The notes: generated by a model from the letters alone, not told the origin. Shown: positions 1 through 4,897, numbered from the stretch's first letter. The stretch: DNA of 5,881 nt from Planctomycetes bacterium RBG_16_43_13 (GCA_001828445.1 MHYJ01000135.1:2729-8609); one strand, 5' to 3'. Numbers and translations are program-made.

Positions 1-1565
1 TTACATTAGGTCCACGCGGTAGGACAGTCCTCCTCGAAAAGAAGTGGGGTGCTCCAACCGTTTCGAGCGACGGCGTTACAGTCGCAAAGGAAATCGAACT
101 GAAAGATGTGAACGAAAATATGGGTGCCCAGATGGTTAAAGAGGTCGCATCCAGAACGAACGACGTTGCAGGCGACGGCACTACTACAGCCACCGTCCTC
201 GCAGAGGCAATCTTCGAGGAAGGTCTCAAGAACGTTACCGCAGGTGCAAACCCAATCGCACTAAAGCGCGGTATCGAGAATGCCGTAACCGCTATCGTAG
301 AAGAACTGAAGAAGATGAGCAAAGCGGTCAAGGGCAAAGAGGAAATAACCAACGTTGGTACTATCGCCGCAGGCGGTGATAAAAAGATTGGGGTGATGAT
401 TGCCGAGGCAATGGATAAGGTTGGCAAGGACGGTGTTATAACTGTTGAAGAAGGTAAGGGTCTTGAAACAAAAGTAGAATGGGTAGAGGGTATGCAGTTC
501 GACAAGGGCTACTCGTCTCCTTACTTTGTAACAGACGCTGAAGATATGAAATGCACATTCAAAGACCCCTACATATTAATATACGAGAAGAAAATATCCG
601 CAGTTAAGGATTTAGTGCCGCTACTTGAGAAGACAGCTAAGGCAGGCAGAGCGCTCTTGATAATATCAGAAGAAGTAGAGGGCGATGCACTTGCTACGTT
701 AGTTGTGAATAAACTCCGCGGCACGATTCAAGTATGTGCAGTCAAGGCACCCGGCTATGGCGACAGGCGGAAGGCAATGATGGAGGATATAGCCGTCCTC
801 ACAGGTGGTAAGGCAATCTTCGAGGACCTCGGCATACAATTAGAGAAGGTAGAACTCGCCGACTTAGGTAGGGCGAAGAAAATCGTAATAGACAAAGAGA
901 ATACCACCATAATCGAGGGTGCTGGCGATTCGAAGAATATCCAAGGCAGGATAGCCCAGATAAAGAAAGAGATGGAGACCACTACATCTGATTATGATAA
1001 AGAGAAACTACAGGAACGTTTGGCGAAGCTCTCAGGCGGTGTCGCACAGGTTAATGTCTGTGCCGCTACAGAGGTTGAGATGAAGGAGAAAAAGCTCCGC
1101 ATCGAGGACGCCCTTCACGCTACACGCGCCGCAGTAGAGGAGGGGATTCTCCCGGGCGGCGGAGTCGCACTCTTCCGCGCATCTATGGTACTCGATAAAG
1201 TTAAGGGAACCGAAGACGAGAAGATAGGCGTGGATATTGTCAGACGCTCACTCGAAGCACCCATAAAACAGATAGCCGAGAACTCCGGTGTTGACGGTGC
1301 TATCGTAGTCGATAAGGTGAAGGACTCCAAAATTGTGGGGTTTGGCTTCAACGCAGAGACGATGGTCTATGAGGATTTAGTAAAGACAGGCGTTATAGAC
1401 CCTACTAAGGTTGTGCGGTCTGCTCTACAGAACGCCGCAAGCGTCGCCGCGCTCTTACTTACTACGGATGCCCTCGTTAGCGAGATACCGGAGAAGAAGG
1501 AGCCGATGCCTATGCCGGGAGGCGGCGGAGGAGGTATGGGCGGCTACGGCGGAGATGAATACTAA
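1..1565 (+). CDS. groEL: 60-kDa chaperonin GroEL, 5' end cut off by the window
   Basis: ATP-driven folding chaperone that forms a cytoplasmic double-ring 14-mer and works with GroES. The reading frame is open from base 3 (TLGPRGR...), which aligns with about residue 30 of E. coli GroEL. The 520 residues visible plus ~29 missing give about 549, the normal length. The nucleotide-binding signature [14 protein letters not shown] lies at codons 53-66 of the visible part, and the second equatorial signature [16 protein letters not shown], with the catalytic Asp, lies in the C-terminal half, followed by [11 protein letters not shown]. The apical and intermediate domains are intact, with no frameshift. 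The C-terminus is a Gly/Met tail, as in the family, but ends GGYGGDEY rather than in plain GGM repeats. GTG at 108 and ATG at 120 are internal codons, not starts. groES, often the upstream partner, is outside the window. A terminator follows at 1660. Confidence 0.98.
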   Translation, partial: TLGPRGRTVLLEKKWGAPTVSSDGVTVAKEIELKDVNENMGAQMVKEVASRTNDVAGDGTTTATVLAEAIFEEGLKNVTAGANPIALKRGIENAVTAIVEELKKMSKAVKGKEEITNVGTIAAGGDKKIGVMIAEAMDKVGKDGVITVEEGKGLETKVEWVEGMQFDKGYSSPYFVTDAEDMKCTFKDPYILIYEKKISAVKDLVPLLEKTAKAGRALLIISEEVEGDALATLVVNKLRGTIQVCAVKAPGYGDRRKAMMEDIAVLTGGKAIFEDLGIQLEKVELADLGRAKKIVIDKENTTIIEGAGDSKNIQGRIAQIKKEMETTTSDYDKEKLQERLAKLSGGVAQVNVCAATEVEMKEKKLRIEDALHATRAAVEEGILPGGGVALFRASMVLDKVKGTEDEKIGVDIVRRSLEAPIKQIAENSGVDGAIVVDKVKDSKIVGFGFNAETMVYEDLVKTGVIDPTKVVRSALQNAASVAALLLTTDALVSEIPEKKEPMPMPGGGGGGMGGYGGDEY

Positions 1566-1622
1566 ATAATCGTGAGAAATGTATTGACAGGAATAAGATT
1601 GTTTGGTTAATTGTTAAATATT

Positions 1623-1647
1623 AGGAGTGTAGTATCAACTCCTCCTT
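1623..1647 (+). terminator. Weak hairpin after groEL
   Basis: AGGAGT (1623-1628) and ACTCCT (1638-1643) form a perfect 6-bp stem with a 9-nt loop, followed by CC and only four T. It lies 58 nt after the groEL stop. It may be a weak or auxiliary terminator. The stronger structure is the next one. Confidence 0.3.
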
Positions 1648-1659
1648 TTCAAGAGAACG

Positions 1660-1700
1660 CCCGCTGTGGTGGCTGAGTCCGTCACGGCGGGTTGTTTATT
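1660..1700 (+). terminator. Intrinsic terminator of groEL
   Basis: CCCGCTGTG (1660-1668) pairs with CACGGCGGG (1683-1691) over nine positions, including one G-T wobble, across a 14-nt loop. The T-rich tract TTGTTTATTT follows at once (1692-1701). A stable GC stem plus a T-tract about 95 nt beyond the groEL stop fits Rho-independent termination on the plus strand. On the minus strand no T-run follows, so it probably does not serve the convergent macro-domain gene. Confidence 0.7.
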
Positions 1701-1710
1701 TCGGGGCAAG

Positions 1711-1740
1711 CACTAAATTCCAAACTGTTTGGAATTTGTG
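1711..1740. repeat. Near-perfect palindrome, 13 bp with one bulge
   Basis: AAATTCCAAA (1715-1724) and TTTGGAATTT (1728-1737) pair perfectly around CTG. With T1714 bulged, CAC (1711-1713) also pairs with GTG (1738-1740). It lies between convergent genes and has no T-run on either strand. The flanking AT-rich, TTTGG-rich sequence looks like non-coding repeat debris. It is probably a dispersed palindromic repeat, but copy number elsewhere cannot be seen here. Confidence 0.6.
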
Positions 1741-1752
1741 ATTTGGTTATTG

Positions 1753-1799
1753 TCCCGATTTATCGGGATCCCGCTACTATGAATTTGTATGAGGCGGGA
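1753..1799. repeat. Two abutting hairpins, repeat-like
   Basis: TCCCGA (1753-1758) pairs with TCGGGA (1763-1768) over a 4-nt loop. Directly after it, TCCCGC (1769-1774) pairs with GCGGGA (1794-1799) over a 19-nt loop. The two stems abut without a spacer. This looks like a small mobile or palindromic intergenic repeat sitting within the AT-rich tract. No coding potential is seen here: the plus-strand open frame across this region runs antisense into the macro-domain gene and is best read as its shadow. Confidence 0.5.
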
Positions 1800-1841
1800 G
1801 GATTTATTTGGAGCTTGATGCTTGGGATTTGGTATTTTCAC

Positions 1842-2372
1842 CTATGCGGGTGCTTGCACATCCAACTTCATCTCCTTAAACTTCTCCTCGAAAACGCTGA
1901 AACTTTTGTCGTCATAGAGGATGAAATAGACGGCTTCGAGTGTGGTCTCGCCTCTCAGGTAGCGAATCGTCTCGTCGAACATATTCTCTGCACATCTATC
2001 TATAGGGAATGCCCCGACTCCCGTGCCGATAGCGGGGAATGCGATGCTCTTCAACTTTCTCTCATTGGCTCGTCTCAGTGAATTTGTAACGGCGTTTCGG
2101 ATTTGCTTCGCATTCGCCCACGTGCCGAGCGACATAGAGGCGGCGTGGATGACGAACTTCGCCTTTAGATTTCCTGCACCCGTAACAGCTGCCTCGCCGA
2201 GCGGGATGATGCCGATTTTATTGCACTCGTCCTGAATGGTGTTCCCGCCCTTCTCCCTGATGGCGCCTGCGACCCCGCCGCCGAGGATGAGTTCCGTATT
2301 CGCCGCATTTACTATTGCGTCCACCTCAAGGTCGGTTATGTCCCCCTGCTTCAGATAAATCTTCGCTTTCAT
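1842..2372 (-). CDS. Macro-domain protein (ADP-ribose binding or processing)
   Basis: A 176-residue single macro domain, expected to bind ADP-ribose or a derivative in the cytoplasm, possibly removing ADP-ribose from proteins or nucleic acids. Seen in order: GDIT at 10-13 (adenine-contacting Asp), VDAIVNAAN at 17-25, the GGGVAGAI phosphate loop at 31-38, VIHA at 74-77, and the second loop FPAIGTGVGAFP at 112-123. The length fits a stand-alone family member. MacroD-type hydrolases usually carry Asp in the first loop (GVDG); here it is Ala (GVAG), as in AF1521-like proteins, so activity may be weaker or differ. The ATG lies 5 nt after the stop of the toxin remnant, with no good ribosome-binding site at normal spacing. 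Translation is therefore probably coupled to the upstream frames and transcription comes from the antitoxin promoter. The family call is secure; the substrate is unknown. Confidence 0.93.
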   Translation of the reverse strand: MKAKIYLKQGDITDLEVDAIVNAANTELILGGGVAGAIREKGGNTIQDECNKIGIIPLGEAAVTGAGNLKAKFVIHAASMSLGTWANAKQIRNAVTNSLRRANERKLKSIAFPAIGTGVGAFPIDRCAENMFDETIRYLRGETTLEAVYFILYDDKSFSVFEEKFKEMKLDVQAPA

Positions 2373-2377
2373 AATAG

Positions 2378-2482
2378 TTATTTCAATATCCTTTTCATAT
2401 CTCTTTTCCCGTGAATAATGTAGTTGGTAATTGCATCGAGGTCAGCAGTAGCTTCGTATGTCCAAACTACTTTTCGAGCCAT
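2378..2482 (-). pseudogene. ParE-family toxin with internal in-frame deletion (34 residues)
   Basis: The frame begins MARKVVWTYEATADLDAI, a typical ParE/RelE-fold N-terminus, and ends IIHGKRDMKRILK, which matches the usual ParE C-terminus (a strand followed by HGxRD and a basic tail). Family members are about 95-100 residues; this frame is 34, so roughly 60 central residues are absent without a frame change. Its ATG lies inside the end of the antitoxin gene (16-nt overlap), the usual TA arrangement. The central helices and strands that make up the toxin body are missing, so it is almost surely inactive as a toxin. It could still be translated and couple ribosomes to the macro gene 5 nt downstream. 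The ParE assignment is by eye from both ends, which agree with each other. An assembly collapse is an alternative explanation. Confidence 0.75.
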
Positions 2483-2655
2483 TTTGACAATCGTTTTTTG
2501 ACCTGCTCTTGTGTGTAGAATCTTCCTTCCTCCGCGTCTTTCAAGCCGTGCTCAATCTTCTGAAGGACATAGAGATGGTACTGAACATCCTCAAGTGAGC
2601 AATTATTCGGCAGACGTGTGAGGAGATTAGCTACCTCTTGCTTAGCCGTCTGCAT
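2467..2655 (-). CDS. Small antitoxin of a ParE/RelE-type toxin-antitoxin pair
   Basis: A 62-residue acidic and helical protein. It starts with helix-forming sequence (TAKQEVANLLTRLP), continues with SLEDVQYHLYVLQKIEHGLKD, and ends with EEGRFYTQEQVKKRLSKWLEK. This pattern (a LEDVQYHLYVLQKIE helix, then an xxGRxxxxEEVKxR tail) is common in antitoxins paired with ParE-like toxins; the C-terminal part would wrap and neutralise the toxin. GGAGG stands 6 nt before the ATG, which fixes the start. The toxin frame overlaps its end. A promoter with a palindrome lies about 60 nt upstream, consistent with autorepression. No N-terminal ribbon-helix-helix is obvious, so DNA binding is not shown. The family call rests on the pattern plus the overlapping ParE remnant. 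Confidence 0.8.
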   Translation of the reverse strand: MQTAKQEVANLLTRLPNNCSLEDVQYHLYVLQKIEHGLKDAEEGRFYTQEQVKKRLSKWLEK

Positions 2656-2661
2656 ACTTTA

Positions 2662-2666
2662 CCTCC
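2662..2666 (-). promoter_or_regulatory. Ribosome-binding site of the antitoxin gene
   Basis: The minus strand reads GGAGG, TAAAGT, ATG: a full Shine-Dalgarno core with 6-nt spacing. It decides the start at 2655 and shows that the organism uses classical SD initiation. Confidence 0.85.
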
Positions 2667-2712
2667 ACATTTTGTTCTTTTCATAACCTTTTCGTTATTT
2701 ACATTTTGGTTT

Positions 2713-2752
2713 ATTGTATTGCTTGTATCTAACGGCGTCAAGCAATTTGACG
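2713..2752 (-). promoter_or_regulatory. Sigma-70-type promoter with overlapping operator palindrome, TA operon
   Basis: On the minus strand, TTGACG (2741-2736) is separated by 17 nt from TACAAT (2718-2713); each box matches consensus at 5 of 6. An 8-bp inverted repeat, ATTGCTTG (2718-2725) and CAAGCAAT (2739-2746), spans the space between the boxes and touches both. A second 6-bp repeat, CGTCAA (2736-2741) and TTGACG (2747-2752), overlaps the -35. This is the layout expected of an autorepressed TA operon, giving a leader of about 50 nt before the antitoxin ATG. Binding by the antitoxin is inferred. Confidence 0.75.
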
Positions 2753-3019
2753 TTTGGCAAAAAAGTAATTTTGGAGAATACATTGGACTAGTGAGTAAGT
2801 TTAAGCGAAATCGGCGGGGTAGTCAAGGGGAGATGATGGTTTTTGGGTAACTGCTTTGTAGGATGCCCCGTAGAAGCGTAGAAATGAGCGTAGCGGGGCG
2901 ATGAGGGGTAAAAAGGTATCAAAACATACTGAATGTAATGAACATAACCAAAGGCGACAAGCGTCAGGCAGTCCAAACTATAATTCGTTTCTAACTTTTC
3001 GTCGTTCTACAGATACCTC
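2753..3019. other. Gene-free stretch between TA promoter and zinc-ribbon/TM2 gene
   Basis: Together with the antitoxin promoter region this makes about 360 nt without a gene. Open frames here lack a ribosome-binding site and recognisable sequence. The only clear structure is the hairpin repeat at 2859-2900. No terminator with a T-run is visible downstream of the zinc-ribbon/TM2 gene, whose stop is at 3020-3022. Confidence 0.5.
2859..2900. repeat. Hairpin repeat, copy 1
   Basis: Bases 2859-2886 (28 nt) recur identically at 4593-4620. Within the copy, GCCCCG (2865-2870) pairs with CGGGGC (2894-2899) over a 23-nt loop that contains AGCGTAG twice (2875-2881 and 2887-2893). No T-run follows on either strand, so it is not an ordinary terminator. 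It could be a dispersed palindromic element or part of a small RNA. The orientation is unknown. Confidence 0.7.
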
Positions 3020-3991
3020 TCATCTACTATTATTAATATACTCTGCTGACTTACAAGCATCTACTATCCCCAAAATCCATGTAAAAAACGCACCAACACA
3101 AGGAACAATAAGAGCACCTTGTTCGTTAGATATGATAGCATAAGCCGCGAGTCCTACAAATGTTGAGTAGAATATGAGCATAGTCATACCTTTCGCTATC
3201 TCACCATTATAAATCTGCCCTAATCCTACGTATAAGAAAGATAGCACTGCCGCCACTCCAGGATTTTTATACTTGTTATAAAGTTGTGGTAGAGCCATCT
3301 GTCCATACCTTACTAACCCCTTACCCATAACCTCTTTAATCTGTGACTTCATAATCTCTTTCTGCCTTTTTCTATAAACACCGAGCCACTCTCCACAATG
3401 CTTACACTTTTTTGCTCCAGAAGAGATTGGCTCATTACAAAATGGGCAGGGGATTCTACTGACACCTATAGCTGTTGTATTGCCATTACCGTGTAAGGCG
3501 GATTCATCTATAACCTCCGCTACGATAGTAGGGTTTTTATACTTTGCTTCACGTTCCTTATCTTGGAAGAAGAATTTTCCATATATTGTTGTCCCACAAC
3601 CACATAGCATGTTATATATCTTATTTCCGCAATTGCACTTTGCAACGTTATCTCGTAGTGTGAAATTGTCTGTCCTATGGCAATTAAGACATTGCAGAGC
3701 GATTTCATTTGATTTGCACTTAAGACATAATGCAAAAACCATCCCATCTTCTTTATGGTCTATGGTGGAATCTATTGGTTTTTCATCAACCTTTTCGCCA
3801 TCCTTCTGCTCATTTATTATGGCTGATGCGTCTGGAGATGGTGATGAGGAATTAGGAGGCGTGATGTTACTCTGAGGTGAAGCCGAAACGTTTATCTGTC
3901 TTTTTATCCTGCGTTTTCTACCAAATCTACCGCTGAATGATGAACCGATATTGGTTTTTGATACTGGTTTATGTTTGTCCCATATCCACAT
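3020..3991 (-). CDS. Zinc-ribbon and TM2-domain membrane protein
   Basis: 323 residues. Order: a short N-terminus with a basic patch (GRFGRKRRIKRQ, 21-32); a Ser/Pro/Asn-rich and then acidic linker (~36-83); a Cys-rich block with CxxC at 89/92 and 101/104 plus CxC at 119/121 and 130/132; a second zinc ribbon CPFC...CKHC (182/185, 196/199) of the double-zinc-ribbon type; a charged helix; and a C-terminal TM2-like domain from ~243 with two or three membrane segments (~246-262, 268-288, 293-312), the GLGQIYNG turn and the WILGIVDACKSAEYIN end typical of the family. TM2 proteins sit in the membrane, but their function is largely unknown. The zinc ribbons may bind protein or nucleic acid on the cytoplasmic side. 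The ATG has GAGTGAG a few bases upstream. It is preceded by the structured leader and terminator at 4004-4187, so expression is probably controlled by attenuation. Confidence 0.85.
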   Translation of the reverse strand: MWIWDKHKPVSKTNIGSSFSGRFGRKRRIKRQINVSASPQSNITPPNSSSPSPDASAIINEQKDGEKVDEKPIDSTIDHKEDGMVFALCLKCKSNEIALQCLNCHRTDNFTLRDNVAKCNCGNKIYNMLCGCGTTIYGKFFFQDKEREAKYKNPTIVAEVIDESALHGNGNTTAIGVSRIPCPFCNEPISSGAKKCKHCGEWLGVYRKRQKEIMKSQIKEVMGKGLVRYGQMALPQLYNKYKNPGVAAVLSFLYVGLGQIYNGEIAKGMTMLIFYSTFVGLAAYAIISNEQGALIVPCVGAFFTWILGIVDACKSAEYINNSR

Positions 3992-4002
3992 AATTTCTCA
4001 CT

Positions 4003-4187
4003 CAAATAAAAAAGGGCAGACATCCGCAACTGGATTTCTGCCTCTCACTCGCCAAAGCCAGAGACATGACCGCTGCGGCGCCTGCCCATTCGAGCAGAGC
4101 CGCATGTCTCTGGCAAAGAGACACTATCGCCCTATAAAGTTAGGGAATACCTATATTTATTCACTTCTGGCGAGTGAGAGTTCATAG
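4003..4187 (-). ncRNA. Structured leader RNA of unknown class, riboswitch-like
   Basis: Read on the minus strand from a predicted start near 4187. A closing stem of 13 perfect pairs (4180-4168 with 4054-4042) encloses a small hairpin (CCCTA 4130-4134, TAGGG 4141-4145) and a long hairpin. The long hairpin has 12 perfect pairs (4114-4103 with 4068-4057), then CGGC/GCCG (4076-4079, 4099-4102) and CTGC/GCAG (4082-4085, 4094-4097) around an 8-nt loop. A terminator hairpin follows directly. The RNA ends about 12 nt before the start codon of the zinc-ribbon/TM2 gene. It lacks motifs I know for TPP, SAM, cobalamin, SRP, tmRNA or 6S RNA; the one-sided 53-nt bubble argues against 6S. It could be a cis-regulatory leader or a free ~180-nt RNA with read-through. 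Confidence 0.7.
4004..4042 (-). terminator. Intrinsic terminator within the leader
   Basis: On the minus strand GGCAGA, a mismatch, ATCC, a 6-nt loop, GGAT, a mismatch and TCTGCC form a 10-pair hairpin (4042-4015). CC and the tract TTTTTTATTT follow directly (from 4013). It shares base 4042 with the closing stem of the leader, so the two helices would stack or compete at that base. It lies between a promoter and the start codon at 3991, and so would stop most transcripts before the gene unless prevented. Confidence 0.8.
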
Positions 4188-4192
4188 TGGAT

Positions 4193-4232
4193 ATGTTAAA
4201 AGAATTTAGGCAAATGTCAAGGAAATATTTCC
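4193..4232 (-). promoter_or_regulatory. Sigma-70-type promoter of the leader RNA with upstream palindrome
   Basis: On the minus strand, TTGACA (4220-4215, full consensus) is followed after 16 nt by TAACAT (4198-4193, 4 of 6). Transcription would start near 4187, just before the first arm of the closing stem at 4180. The perfect palindrome GGAAATATTTCC (4221-4232) abuts the -35 box and could be a regulator site or an AT-rich UP-like element. Confidence 0.65.
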
Positions 4233-4355
4233 ATTTATAAGGGCTACTGTTGGTAATATAGCCCCCATATTATTTGTCTATTAACCGAATATCAGCAAAC
4301 CCCTATCTGCCTATTACTTTATACAAATCTTTTATACATTGAGGGACGGTTTATA

Positions 4356-4389
4356 ATCGGTTGTGTCCGATTTTTTGGACTCAACCGAT
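4356..4389. repeat. Strong 12-bp hairpin
   Basis: ATCGGTTG (4356-4363) pairs with CAACCGAT (4382-4389), then one T-T mismatch, then GTCC (4365-4368) with GGAC (4377-4380) around an 8-nt loop that is mostly T. No clear T-tract follows the stem on either strand. It may be the left-end hairpin of a decayed IS200/IS605-like element whose right end is at 4512-4541; this pairing is inferred. Confidence 0.5.
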
Positions 4390-4511
4390 CATCATCCGAG
4401 AAATATAAGATATAAAATGGTAAGGGAAAAGAGGGCTCGGGATACGCTGTTGATGGGCAGGGGAGATGGTGCTGATTATTGGGTCAATTATTGGGGCAGT
4501 TTAATAATTCA

Positions 4512-4541
4512 GCGGGAACTCCCCGCCTGTAAAGGCGTGGG
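4512..4541 (+). mobile_element. Hairpin resembling the right end of an IS200/IS605 (TnpB) element
   Basis: CCCCGCC (4521-4527), loop TGTAAA, GGCGTGGG (4534-4541) form a hairpin with one C-T mismatch. GCGGG just before it (4512-4516) can alternatively pair with CCCGC (4522-4526). Stacked GC-rich hairpins around a short TTTA- or GTAAA-type loop are typical downstream of tnpB genes, where they form the guide-RNA scaffold and the right end. No tnpB frame or Cys-rich TnpB C-terminus is visible, so at most this is a remnant or a non-autonomous derivative. Recognition is by eye only. Confidence 0.35.
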
Positions 4542-4592
4542 TATCTATGGGAAAACGGTTTATCCGCCCACTTTATGGCTCTAACCATTTAT

Positions 4593-4635
4593 TAGGATGC
4601 CCCGTAGAAGCGTAGAAATGCGTGGTAGAGGGGCA
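4593..4635. repeat. Hairpin repeat, copy 2
   Basis: Bases 4593-4620 match 2859-2886 exactly over 28 nt. The 3' halves differ, yet this copy also closes a stem: TGCCCC (4598-4603) with GGGGCA (4630-4635) over a 26-nt loop. In copy 1 the corresponding outermost pair is a T-G wobble; here it is T-A. Pairing maintained despite divergence of the 3' arm suggests that the fold matters. Confidence 0.7.
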
Positions 4636-4665
4636 ACGACAAGTCAGAACCACCCAAGATACCAT

Positions 4666-4703
4666 CCAACCTCGAAGAAGCGTAAAAAACGAGAGTAACA
4701 GCG
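4666..4703. repeat. Degenerate third copy of the hairpin repeat
   Basis: Around AGAAGCGTA (4676-4684) the sequence aligns with copy 1 at 2867-2898, with substitutions and a few inserted bases, including the following GAG-GTA-C pattern. Here CTCG (4671-4674) and CGAG (4690-4693) close a shorter 4-bp stem. The similarity is clear at the core and weak at the edges. Confidence 0.4.
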
Positions 4704-4739
4704 GTTTTCCCATTTTTTGACCCCCTAAATCGACCTCTA

Positions 4740-4821
4740 CTCCGTTAGAAATGCCATTAAATGAGTGTTTTGGTGGTAAATTTAGAGCAGAATTTACAAT
4801 GCAGGAAATTTCTAACGGGGT
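4740..4821. repeat. Short element with 11-bp terminal inverted repeats, MITE-like
   Basis: CCGTTAGAAAT (4742-4752) and ATTTCTAACGG (4808-4818) are perfect inverted repeats, extended outward by T-G, C-G and A-T pairs. Inside lies a perfect 7-bp hairpin, GTAAATT (4776-4782) with AATTTAC (4791-4797). The whole could fold as one cruciform. With about 80 nt and no coding capacity it resembles a miniature inverted-repeat element or a structured intergenic repeat. No clear target-site duplication is visible. Confidence 0.5.
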
Positions 4822-4844
4822 CTAATCACATTTTTCATGCTTCT

Positions 4845-4897
4845 TGCCGATATATTAACCTCCTGTTTAATCGGCATCCCGAATATCCTGTTCGGGA
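4845..4897. repeat. Two abutting hairpins downstream of the permease gene
   Basis: TGCCGAT (4845-4851) pairs with ATCGGCA (4870-4876). TCCCGAA (4877-4883) follows immediately and pairs with TTCGGGA (4891-4897) over 7 nt. They lie 34 nt beyond the stop of the minus-strand membrane protein, but no T-run follows on that strand, so they are not a classical terminator. The TCCCGA-type stem recalls the one at 1753-1768. Confidence 0.45.

Noticed and set aside
1584..1612. TTGACA on the plus strand after groEL as a promoter
   Set aside because: No good -10 box at 16-18 nt, and only a terminator and non-coding repeats follow.
1692..2081. Plus-strand open frame of 129 codons
   Set aside because: It starts in the terminator T-tract and then runs antisense to the well-supported macro-domain gene; no ribosome-binding site.
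2638..2850. Plus-strand open frame of 70 codons over the antitoxin promoter
   Set aside because: It lies across the antitoxin start, its SD and its promoter, lacks its own ribosome-binding site and has no recognisable sequence.
4003..4187. Leader RNA as 6S RNA, SRP RNA or tmRNA
   Set aside because: The large bubble is one-sided, there is no SRP apical loop and no tRNA-like ends; none of these classes fits.
4363..4584. Plus-strand open frame of 73 codons as a gene or TnpB remnant
   Set aside because: It starts inside a hairpin and crosses the IS-like hairpin; no Cys pairs or other TnpB signature.
2859..4635. The two exact hairpin repeats as a CRISPR array
   Set aside because: Only two exact copies about 1.7 kb apart, with genes between them rather than short spacers.
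4845..4897. Hairpin pair as terminator of the permease gene
   Set aside because: No T-run after either stem on the minus strand.
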